From an uncultured Collinsella sp. (lineage in GTDB: Bacteria; Actinomycetota; Coriobacteriia; Coriobacteriales; Coriobacteriaceae): a stretch of DNA of 46,064 nucleotides. The notes under the pieces are model-generated. The model was not told where the DNA came from, did no database searches, and saw only the letters and a program-made list of their open reading frames with translations. This document shows positions 33,797-40,709 of this stretch, in pieces (position 1 is the stretch's first letter; each line of letters opens with the position of its first letter). The position numbers and the translations under genes were made by a program. The DNA lies in NCBI GenBank assembly GCA_958405565.1, contig CATYEN010000014.1:1-46064 (forward strand). Direction: 5' to 3'.

Positions 33797-34675
33797 TTAC
33801 TTGTCGTGAAGGACGGTGCCGAGGAAGTCGGTGTCGAAGGGCACGGCTTCGGCAAAGGCGTAGTCGCCGTCGCTGGCGATGAGCAGGTAGTTCTCCTCGC
33901 CGCCGAACTCCGTATCGCCACAAGGCGCCACCCAAGCGCGGTTGAACACCTCAAGTGCCGTGGCAACGCAATCGCGCAGGAACGTCACATCGCTCCCCTC
34001 GTTTGCGCTCACGATATTGGCAACGTAGATGCCGCCGGCATTCAGGCTGCCCCGCACCAGGCGCAGCGCCTCAACGGTCGCCAGCTCGCGCACAGGCTCG
34101 GCACCGCCAAAGCAGTCGCTCACAACGACGTCGTAGCGACGATGGCCCACGCTCGTCACACCCAGATACGAGCGAGCCTCGGCGGTAATCACCCGCAGGC
34201 GATCGCCCACCGTGTGCTCCAGTTCGTCCAGATAGAACCAACGGCGCGCCAAGCGCGTTTTCTCTCCGTCATACTCGATGACGTCCATACGCAAGCCCTC
34301 ATGCGACAACAGTGCAAACTTGGGATAGGAAAACCCACCGCCGCCGAGCATAAGCATGCGGTCGATGCCGTGACCATAAGCGTCGCGCATTGCATCCTCG
34401 GCCTCAAACACATCGTCAAATGCACGATAGTACGCAAAGGCCGGCTCCGCCCAACGCTCGCCAACATAGCTCGCGCTTTGGTAAACGCCGCCCTGCACGA
34501 GCACACGGACCTCGTCACCGCCCTCATTGTGCATGCGCTTCACCCGCGCCAGCCCGTTGCGGGTACGTGCGACCTGCAAACAGGCAGCGCGAACAGCGAC
34601 GGCGGCCGCACCAAGCGCCGCGGCTCCCAGGGCAACGCCGGCAACGACGCCGGCAGAAACACTTGGCTTGTTCAT
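33797..34675 (-). CDS. Spermidine-synthase-like protein with N-terminal membrane segment
   Basis: A 292-aa protein with a hydrophobic N-terminal segment (residues about 8-32) and a Rossmann-type methyltransferase/spermidine-synthase fold: MLMLGGGGFSYPKFAL (motif I), DVIEYD (motif II), DVVVSDCFGG (motif IV). The polyamine-binding Asp/Tyr pattern of true SpeE is not clear, so it is probably one of the spermidine-synthase-like methyltransferase family proteins of unknown substrate. It follows elp3 with no gap (AAGGAG at 6-7 nt) and forms a two-gene operon with it. It is convergent with the helicase gene with only 27 nt between. Confidence 0.75.
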   Translation of the reverse strand: MNKPSVSAGVVAGVALGAAALGAAAVAVRAACLQVARTRNGLARVKRMHNEGGDEVRVLVQGGVYQSASYVGERWAEPAFAYYRAFDDVFEAEDAMRDAYGHGIDRMLMLGGGGFSYPKFALLSHEGLRMDVIEYDGEKTRLARRWFYLDELEHTVGDRLRVITAEARSYLGVTSVGHRRYDVVVSDCFGGAEPVRELATVEALRLVRGSLNAGGIYVANIVSANEGSDVTFLRDCVATALEVFNRAWVAPCGDTEFGGEENYLLIASDGDYAFAEAVPFDTDFLGTVLHDK

Positions 34676-36583
34676 CTAGAGCTCCTTCTGCAGATAGAGT
34701 CCATGGTCATAAAACCCAAGATGGCGATAGTACTCGCGCGTACCGATCGCGCTGATCACGTTGATGTGCGTATACCCCGCATCCCGAGCAATCTGGCACG
34801 CACGCTCCACGAGCAGACGCCCCAGGCCGTGATGCTGAGCCGCCTGGCCCTGATCGCCCACACGTGCCGCCATACCATAAACGTGCACCTCGCGAATCAT
34901 CGCCTCCTCCGGCCCCGTCGGCAGCTCGTCCGCGCGCGCGGCAACAAACGAACGGTCGGGCAGCGACAGGCGCAAAAAGCCGGCGATCTTGCCTTCGGGC
35001 GTCACCCACTGCAAAAAGCGTTCGCGCGTCACCGGCGTCTCGTACGCCACCTCCTCGTCAAGGATCAGCTCATCCAAGTCGGCACCCGCCGTGCTGATCT
35101 CGCGATAGCGAATCTCACGCACCGTCGCGCCTTCTCCACGAGCCGACAAGCGGTTCTCGACGAGCTGACGTAGGTTGGGCTTCTTGTTGCCCACCATGAT
35201 GTCGTCGGAGCTAAAGTCGCGAATCATGCGACTGATGCGGCAGAACGCCGGCGTCACCACGATGTCGTCGGCCAACACATCGAGCAGCTCGTCCTCGGTA
35301 TAGGGGCGCCACTCGCCACGCTCGTAACAGCCCACCAGACGCGAGCCCTCGATGAGCGCACACGGGTAGACTTTGACCTCGTCGGGCATAAAGGCTCCCT
35401 CGGTCATAAAGCGCTCGTAGTCGCGTTTGTCCCCCTCCGGCGTGGCGCCCAGCAAGTTAAGCATAAAATGCGCATGGATCTTAAAGCCAAACAGGCGCGC
35501 AAGCGAAAACGCTCGCTCGATCTGCGCCACCGAAATACGACGCTCGTTGATATCGAGCAGATGCTGGTCGAGACTCTGGATACCCATCTGAATCTTGGTG
35601 CAACCCAGGCGGCGGATGAGCGTGAGGGCCTGCGGTGTTACAGCATCGGGGCGCGTCTCGATAACGAGACCCACCACGCGATGCTTCGCCGTCTCGTTGA
35701 TGCGCTGCTGACGCTCAAGTTCCTCCATCGTTGCCGCCTGCCACTCGGCAACCTCGCCCCACGGCGTGCCAGGGCCGTACAGACGACGCACCGCGCGGTT
35801 GTAGCCGCCCACGCTAGCATCCACACGCCCCTGCTCGTCGGCAACGCCGGCAGCGAGCTCGGCCTCGTCGGTCGCAATACCGGCAGCCCGATAGCGCTCG
35901 CGGCGCTCCGCTACCACCGGCGGCAGGGCATCGGCAGGCGCATCGTCGAGCAGGCGCCCCGCCTCGGCACGGCTGATACCCGGACGCGCCAACATGGGAT
36001 TGGCCGCCACGCCGGCCACGGCATCGTCATTGAGCGCGCGGAAGAGCTCCGACATAAACCATGTCTGATAGCCTTCCGGATAGTCGCTCCAGGTACCGCC
36101 AAGCACAATGAGCTCGATCTTATCGGTCGCATGCCCCATTTGCGAAAGCGCCGTCAAACGGGCGCTCACCTGCAGATACGGATCGAAGCAATTTTGCTCC
36201 GCACGGGCGCACGCCGGCTCGGCGTGCAGATAGCTTTTGGGCATGCGCAGATCGTTGGGGCAAAACAGGCAATCGCCCGAGCATGGCCAGGGCTTGGTGA
36301 TAACGGTAATGGTCGCCACGCCCGAAGCCGTGCGACGAGGCTTCATCCTCAGCACCTGCAGCAGTTGCCGCTCCAGCTCGGCATCGACATTCCACGCAGC
36401 CCACCGGGCCGGCTCCTCACGTTTTACCCGCTGGTAAAACGGCAGCAGACGGCGCTTGGCCAAATCGCGTTTGTCGGCACCCTCACGGCGCGCCTCGGCA
36501 TGTATCAGTTTGACGAGCGCTTTGTCATCCACGGTCTCGCCGCGACGCAGAGCCTCGAGTATGTTCAAGATAATCTGTTCCAT
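34676..36583 (-). CDS. elp3: Elp3-family tRNA uridine(34) radical-SAM acetyltransferase
   Basis: Elp3 homologue of 635 aa, expected to make the carboxymethyl-type modification at C5 of wobble uridine in tRNA. The radical-SAM cluster motif PCSGDCLFC gives C101, C105 and C108, with TKPWP just before it and the ELIVLGGTWSDYP, IETRPDAV and GIQSLD stretches after it. The C-terminal GNAT acetyltransferase domain (about 530-635) shows REVHVYG, GLGRLLVERACQIARDAGY and GTREYYRHLGF. The ATG at 36583 has no usable ribosome site (GGGGG one nt away), but a TACAAT box sits where a -10 element would place the start of transcription exactly on the ATG. Confidence 0.93.
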   Translation of the reverse strand: MEQIILNILEALRRGETVDDKALVKLIHAEARREGADKRDLAKRRLLPFYQRVKREEPARWAAWNVDAELERQLLQVLRMKPRRTASGVATITVITKPWPCSGDCLFCPNDLRMPKSYLHAEPACARAEQNCFDPYLQVSARLTALSQMGHATDKIELIVLGGTWSDYPEGYQTWFMSELFRALNDDAVAGVAANPMLARPGISRAEAGRLLDDAPADALPPVVAERRERYRAAGIATDEAELAAGVADEQGRVDASVGGYNRAVRRLYGPGTPWGEVAEWQAATMEELERQQRINETAKHRVVGLVIETRPDAVTPQALTLIRRLGCTKIQMGIQSLDQHLLDINERRISVAQIERAFSLARLFGFKIHAHFMLNLLGATPEGDKRDYERFMTEGAFMPDEVKVYPCALIEGSRLVGCYERGEWRPYTEDELLDVLADDIVVTPAFCRISRMIRDFSSDDIMVGNKKPNLRQLVENRLSARGEGATVREIRYREISTAGADLDELILDEEVAYETPVTRERFLQWVTPEGKIAGFLRLSLPDRSFVAARADELPTGPEEAMIREVHVYGMAARVGDQGQAAQHHGLGRLLVERACQIARDAGYTHINVISAIGTREYYRHLGFYDHGLYLQKEL

Positions 36584-36595
36584 ACCCCCATTGTA
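36583..36595 (-). promoter_or_regulatory. Candidate leaderless promoter of elp3
   Basis: On the minus strand TACAAT (36595-36590) is followed by six bases and then the ATG (36583), so the usual start point coincides with the first codon base. The upstream terminator at 36602-36635 leaves no room for another promoter close by. No clear -35 box is visible. Confidence 0.45.
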
Positions 36596-36601
36596 AAGGC
36601 A

Positions 36602-36635
36602 AAGGCGCCGGAGCCGATCTCGGCTTCGGCGCCTT
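36602..36635 (-). terminator. Terminator of the XRE-DUF4097 operon
   Basis: A 16-bp stem with one G-T pair (36602-36617 with 36620-36635) and a tight loop, followed on the minus strand by TTTGCCTTT. It lies 48 nt behind the DUF4097 stop and just ahead of elp3. Confidence 0.82.
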
Positions 36636-36682
36636 CATCAAACAGCGCGTCTATATCTGCGCCTAGGCTTTCGTCTGCCTCA

Positions 36683-37582
36683 CTACTCCGAATCAAACGA
36701 CATGTCGCCCGAACCGACCTCAAAACGATACGTGGCAGACTTGTCACCGTTATCGAATTCAAGATTCAAAATGGTCTCGCCGTCGTAGCCAAGCGGAAGG
36801 AAATCGCTCTCGAAGTCGCCGCTGCCCAAGGTGAGGCTCGCCTTAAAGCCCGTCGAGTTCGGAACCGTCATCTCCACATCGCCCGAGTCCACGCTTACGT
36901 CCATCGACTTCGCGGGGGCCTGGTAGAGCTCGAACGTCACATCGCCCGAACCGACCTCGGCATTCAGGGTGTCGGTTACAGTGCCCGCAAACTCAACGTC
37001 TCCCGAGTCCAAAGTCAGGTTGAGGTCATGACACGCAATGTCCGTGACCGTCAGATCGCCCGCTCCTACATTCGCAGTAATGCCCACCATGTTATCGGCA
37101 ACTTCGCGCGGCAGTTCGACGGTAACCGTGCGGTCAATGGCGCGCTCGTCATCGCAATCGAACTGGCGAATCTTGAGCGTAGAACCCTTAACCTCGGCCA
37201 GATTTTGGGTTGCCGCATCGAAGGCAACGGTCCCCGTTGCCACGCGGCCGCTTTCAATTACGCGCACCGGCCCGCCGGAGACGTGTTTGACCTCAACCGT
37301 ACCCGACGTCACATCCAAGTCAAGGGATGTGAACGCGTCGGCATCAAACGTTTCGCTCGAAAGCTGTTGAGGCCGAGCGGAATAGTTACCGCTATTCAAG
37401 GAATCGTCCTCGTCGAACGCATCGCCCATACCAGACAAGCCGGATACGACATCGTCGAGATCCCACGGGCCATCAAAATGAATCAAAGTCCGCGAAATGC
37501 CAAAAACAAGCCCGATAATGAGCACAAACGCTCCGATGCCAATGCCCAAGCGCCTCTTAGACTCATGCGAGAGCTTCATCAT
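36683..37582 (-). CDS. DUF4097 membrane-anchored beta-repeat protein
   Basis: A 299-aa protein with a short basic N-terminus, one membrane segment (about 12-32) and an outward DUF4097 domain of stacked beta strands. The repeat unit is seen at least six times as GAGDLTV, DSGDVEF, GSGDVTF, DSGDVEM, GSGDFES and GSGDMSF. DUF4097 proteins are adhesin-like beta-solenoids of unknown function. The ATG at 37582 overlaps the stop codon of the XRE gene (ATGA), so both are made together, which suggests a sensor/regulator pair. Confidence 0.88.
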   Translation of the reverse strand: MMKLSHESKRRLGIGIGAFVLIIGLVFGISRTLIHFDGPWDLDDVVSGLSGMGDAFDEDDSLNSGNYSARPQQLSSETFDADAFTSLDLDVTSGTVEVKHVSGGPVRVIESGRVATGTVAFDAATQNLAEVKGSTLKIRQFDCDDERAIDRTVTVELPREVADNMVGITANVGAGDLTVTDIACHDLNLTLDSGDVEFAGTVTDTLNAEVGSGDVTFELYQAPAKSMDVSVDSGDVEMTVPNSTGFKASLTLGSGDFESDFLPLGYDGETILNLEFDNGDKSATYRFEVGSGDMSFDSE

Positions 37583-38301
37583 TCATCACCTTCTTTGGCA
37601 CTCGACTCAGCGGTGGTCGCGGCAGCCATGTCAGCGTCAACCGCTGTGGAAACGTCCTCCCCCTTAGTCCTAGCGACCGCCGGCGCCGGACCAACCCGGA
37701 TATCCCCACGCGCCCAATCGCCATCGAGCGCACGTGCCACCCAGTGATAGATGGGAATCGTAAAGAAGATCAGCGCGGCAAAGGGGCCGGCACCAAACGG
37801 GAACATCAGCAAAAAGAACAGCAGCCAACACACGGCCCAATACGGGAACGACTGGAACGGGCCCTTCACCGGAGTCGAGCCAACTGCGCCGCCACTCGTC
37901 GCCTGCGCCGTAGCAGCATTGGCGGCCTGCGCACTCCAGCTTGCCGCTTGCGCCGCCTTGGCGGCGGCATCACTCGCCTGTGTTGCCGCCTCGGTGGCAC
38001 GTGCCGCCGCCTCATGGGTGCGTGCGCGCTCTGCCGCCTCGGCCTCGCGCTGGCGGGCGCGGTCCTCGTTCTCAAACTCGATATCGTCCTCGATCTCATC
38101 GCTCGGATTGAGCAGCTCGTCCAGGCTCACGCCATAGAGCTTGGCGAGCGAGATCAGGTTCTCGGTATCGGGCGAGCTCTCCGCGCGCTCCCATTTGCTG
38201 ACCGCTTGGCGCGACAGTCCCAGCTTTCGTGCCAGCCCTTCTTGACTAAAGCCTTTGCTGCGGCGAAGGTCGGCGAGCCGCTGCGCAGTTTCTACATTCA
38301 T
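37579..38301 (-). CDS. Membrane-tethered XRE-family transcriptional regulator
   Basis: A 240-aa protein with an N-terminal helix-turn-helix of Cro/C1 type (about residues 5-64: FSQEGLARKLGLSRQAVSKWE), an Ala/Glu/Arg-rich helical linker (80-140) and two hydrophobic segments near residues 155-195 (YWAVCWLLFFLLMFPFG, FAALIFFTIPIYHWV). The DNA-binding head is thus tied to the membrane. The ATG at 38301 has AGGAGG at 4-5 nt; the frame continues upstream to 38550 without support. Coupled to the DUF4097 gene, a common pairing for stress-responsive envelope regulators. Confidence 0.9.
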   Translation of the reverse strand: MNVETAQRLADLRRSKGFSQEGLARKLGLSRQAVSKWERAESSPDTENLISLAKLYGVSLDELLNPSDEIEDDIEFENEDRARQREAEAAERARTHEAAARATEAATQASDAAAKAAQAASWSAQAANAATAQATSGGAVGSTPVKGPFQSFPYWAVCWLLFFLLMFPFGAGPFAALIFFTIPIYHWVARALDGDWARGDIRVGPAPAVARTKGEDVSTAVDADMAAATTAESSAKEGDE

Positions 38302-38419
38302 GGTTCCTCCTATGTGATGCCAGCCGTGCCGCCGGACCGTTTTTGTTCTTAAGGCGCCTTGCACAGTTAAAAATCTATCCGCCACCGCCAAAAGCACGCC
38401 ACCTATTCTAGTGAGATTT

Positions 38420-38448
38420 TTGACAACCGGCGGTTGCGGGTGCATATG
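38420..38448 (+). promoter_or_regulatory. Consensus-like promoter with overlapping dyad between XRE and methyltransferase genes
   Basis: TTGACA (38420-38425) and CATATG (38443-38448) are 17 nt apart on the plus strand. A dyad CAACCG-G-CGGTTG (38424-38436) overlaps the -35 box and spacer, a typical place for a repressor site; the neighbouring XRE protein is an obvious candidate to bind it (inference). Confidence 0.4.
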
Positions 38449-38492
38449 AGCTGCGGAAATGTGTCCAAACAAAGCAATGACCCGTAGCTTGG

Positions 38493-38522
38493 TTGTCCCC
38501 GTTGCGGCGTTAACGGTAGTAT
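38493..38522 (+). promoter_or_regulatory. Second candidate promoter for the methyltransferase gene
   Basis: TTGTCC (38493-38498) and TAGTAT (38517-38522) with an 18-nt spacer, 46 nt before the GTG start. It is nearer the gene than the TTGACA promoter but less close to consensus. Confidence 0.35.
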
Positions 38523-38568
38523 GGTCGTACTGTTTATTCCGCACCGCCAACGAAGGGAGTTCCGCGCC

Positions 38569-39441
38569 GTGAACCGCGATTTCGCCTCATCGCTCATCCA
38601 GCTCAACAACACGTTCTATCGCGAGCACTCCGCCTCCTTCTCCGATACGCGCCAGGCCCCGTGGCCCGGCTGGGTGCGCACCATGGACATCGCGCTCGAA
38701 CAGCTCGATGTCGCCACGATTGAGCATCCCGTCCGCGTCTTCGATCTTGCCTGCGGCAATATGCGATTCGAGAACTTTGCCGCCGGCGGCGCACTTGCCG
38801 CCAAGGGCGTCGACGGCGCAAACCCCTCGGCAGATGTCAGCTGCCCGTTTGAGTTCTACGGCGTCGACTCGTGCCAAGACCTGGCCATCGATGCACATGG
38901 CCACGCGCTGCGCATTCCCAACCTGCACTTCCAGGAGCTCGATGTGCTCGATGCCCTCATGAAGCTCAATCCCGCCGAGACGCCCGATGTGCTTTTCGAT
39001 GCCCCGCTCGCCGACATCTCGGTCTGTTTTGGCTTTATGCACCACGTACCGTCGTGCGAGTACCGCGTACGTGTGCTCGACGCCCTGGTGCGGCAGACGC
39101 GCCCAGGCGGCATCATCGCCATCAGCTTTTGGGAGTTTATGAACGACGAGCGCATGGCGCGCAAGGCCGTTCGAGCCGAGGCCCGTGCCGAGCTCACCCC
39201 GCCGTTTGAGGGTTACGATTCCGCGCAGTTTGAAGCCGGCGACCACCTCATTGGCTGGCAAAACGACCGCCACGCCTACCGCTATTGCCATCACTTTGAC
39301 GATCAGCAGATCACCGATCTGGTGCGCGGCGTCCGTACGTTCTACAAGAGCGGCGAGGTCCCCGTGCGCGAGCTTGAGCGCTTCCATGCTGACGGTCGCA
39401 GCGGCGAGCTCAACCGCTATGTGATTCTCAAGCGTCTGTAG
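38569..39441 (+). CDS. SAM-dependent methyltransferase, Trm9-like
   Basis: Class I methyltransferase of 290 aa. Motif I is DLACGNMRFE (59-68), motif II FYGVDSC (97-102), and the post-I region ISVCFGFMHHVPSCEYRVRVL-type (about 150-170) followed by RPGGIIAISFW. The pair MHHV and the late segment RYCHHFDDQQITDLV (238-252) resemble the HHxS and RYYHxFxxGELxxLV parts of Trm9/ALKBH8, which methylate the carboxymethyl group made by Elongator/Elp3 at U34. The assignment is remote and from memory; a general methyltransferase is the safe alternative. The GTG at 38569 follows AAGGGAG at 9 nt. Confidence 0.75.
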   Translation: MNRDFASSLIQLNNTFYREHSASFSDTRQAPWPGWVRTMDIALEQLDVATIEHPVRVFDLACGNMRFENFAAGGALAAKGVDGANPSADVSCPFEFYGVDSCQDLAIDAHGHALRIPNLHFQELDVLDALMKLNPAETPDVLFDAPLADISVCFGFMHHVPSCEYRVRVLDALVRQTRPGGIIAISFWEFMNDERMARKAVRAEARAELTPPFEGYDSAQFEAGDHLIGWQNDRHAYRYCHHFDDQQITDLVRGVRTFYKSGEVPVRELERFHADGRSGELNRYVILKRL

Positions 39442-39516
39442 GTATCGGCGACTCGTCGACGGGCCGCACCGCATCTTTCGGGCAAACTATGCCCACCCTT
39501 TTTTCAACCCATTGAC

Positions 39517-39538
39517 GGAACGCGCAGCTATGCGTTCC
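39517..39538 (+). promoter_or_regulatory. Dyad in the trmB upstream region
   Basis: GGAACGC (39517-39523) and GCGTTCC (39532-39538) form a perfect 7-bp inverted repeat, adjoining TTGACG (39512-39517) and CATACT (39538-39543). The spacing of the two hexamers (20 nt) is long for a promoter. A short GGGC/GCCC hairpin with a T6 run at 39480-39505 may weakly end the preceding gene. Confidence 0.3.
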
Positions 39539-39560
39539 ATACTTATGACCAAGGAGCCTC

Positions 39561-40400
39561 ATGGGAGCCGTCCACGTTCGCACGCCTAAGAACTTTGTGC
39601 TGGAAGAGCGCCTGGAGCGCTACGCCGATGCGATTGAGACGAACCCCGAGGCCTATGTCGGAGATTGGCGCAAGGCCTGTGCGCCCGCAGGCAACAAGCC
39701 CTTCGAGCACCTTCGCCTGGATCTTGGCTGTGGCAAGGGAACGTACCTTGTAGAGCGCGCAGCCCGCGAGCCAAACACGCTCTTTATCGGTATGGACCAG
39801 GAGCCCATCTGCATCGCCTATGCCGCGCAGAAAATCTGCGAGCAGGAACTATCCAACGCGCTCGTCCTGCCCCGAGGCGCCGCATCGCTGCCACAGCTGT
39901 TTGCCGCAGGCGAGCTCGATGCCATCACCATCAACTTTCCCACGCCGCAACCCAAGGCCAAGTACGCCAAAAAACGACTCGTCCATGTCGACCATTTGAT
40001 GCTCTACCGCCCGCTCTTTGCAACCGGCGCCACCGTCACACTACGAACCGACAGCAAGCCATTGCGCGACTACGCCCTGGGGCAGTTTGCCGCGGCAGGC
40101 TACGACACACTTTGGACAAGTGACGACGTTCGCCGCGACCATCCCGAGCATCCCGAGACCGAGTATGAGTGCCGCACGCGCGAGATGGGCGCCGCCGTCT
40201 ATGGCATTTGCGCCACACCCGGCGAGAAGCCTACCGAAGAGCAACTCGTAGCAGGCCGAGCGCAGGAGCAAAGCCTTGCCTGCTACCTGCCCGATAACCT
40301 CGATGAGCTCACCTACGTGCCCCTCGGCATGGAAGAGGCCGTCGAGAACTTTAGAAACCGCGCCCGCAAGGGCAAGAAGCGTCTGCCGCAAGAGTCCTAG
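39561..40400 (+). CDS. trmB: tRNA (guanine-N7-)-methyltransferase
   Basis: TrmB (279 aa), which methylates N7 of G46 in the tRNA variable loop using SAM. The SAM site is LRLDLGCGKGTYLVERA (51-67), followed by LFIGMDQE (acidic residue for the ribose) and the family signature INFPTPQPKAKYAKKRLVH, where most TrmB have FPDPWPKxRHxKRR. The altered signature (TPQPKAKYAK) is a mild departure. A C-terminal extension of about 50 residues rich in Glu and basic residues ends the protein. The ATG at 39561 has AAGGAG at 5 nt. It follows the Trm9-like gene, giving two tRNA-type methyltransferases in a row. Confidence 0.9.
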   Translation: MGAVHVRTPKNFVLEERLERYADAIETNPEAYVGDWRKACAPAGNKPFEHLRLDLGCGKGTYLVERAAREPNTLFIGMDQEPICIAYAAQKICEQELSNALVLPRGAASLPQLFAAGELDAITINFPTPQPKAKYAKKRLVHVDHLMLYRPLFATGATVTLRTDSKPLRDYALGQFAAAGYDTLWTSDDVRRDHPEHPETEYECRTREMGAAVYGICATPGEKPTEEQLVAGRAQEQSLACYLPDNLDELTYVPLGMEEAVENFRNRARKGKKRLPQES

Positions 40401-40709
40401 GGGCTTCTTATGGTCGCGGCGTCGGCAAACAAGCGCGAATAGGCGCCAACAAACGACCCTCAAGCCTAAGTGAGTAGACTTTTTTGCAATAGCCAAGCAC
40501 AACCCGCATAGCGAAAACTAAAACCGCAGGTAGAGCCCTTTCGCAAAAGCCATGTGCTCGCGATATTGCAAAAAGTCTACTCACTTAGCCGGCAACTGCA
40601 CCAAACGGCCGGGCAGAACGCCCATTTCCTGCATTTTCTCGCGCGCTGGCACCCCGCGCCGCCGCTACGCCATAATGGATGGCGGACAAACGCGAGAGAA
40701 AGCAACCAC
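40401..40709. other. Gene-free stretch with inverted-repeat element before the DUF3516 helicase
   Basis: These 309 nt hold the inverted-repeat element at 40466-40588 and an otherwise featureless leader. The helicase frame is open back to 40554, but that part lies in the repeat's right arm and is not family-like, so it is treated as untranslated. A weak GAGA ribosome site precedes the ATG at 40710. Confidence 0.6.
40466..40588. repeat. 123-bp inverted-repeat element (MITE- or REP-like)
   Basis: The left arm (40466-40491) and right arm (40564-40588) are 26 and 25 nt and complementary over their whole length apart from one extra T. The arm contains AAGTGAGTAGAC followed by a T run and GCAATA. 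Inside, AGCACA/TGTGCT and GCGAAA/TTTCGC pair in register, so the whole element can fold as one long imperfect hairpin. No coding frame is present and no clear target duplication is seen. It could be a miniature mobile element or a large transcribed hairpin ending the trmB transcript. Confidence 0.8.

Noticed and set aside
40554..40709. Longer N-terminus for the DUF3516 helicase
   Set aside because: The added 52 residues overlap the inverted-repeat element, are not helicase-like, and the frame opens without a ribosome site.
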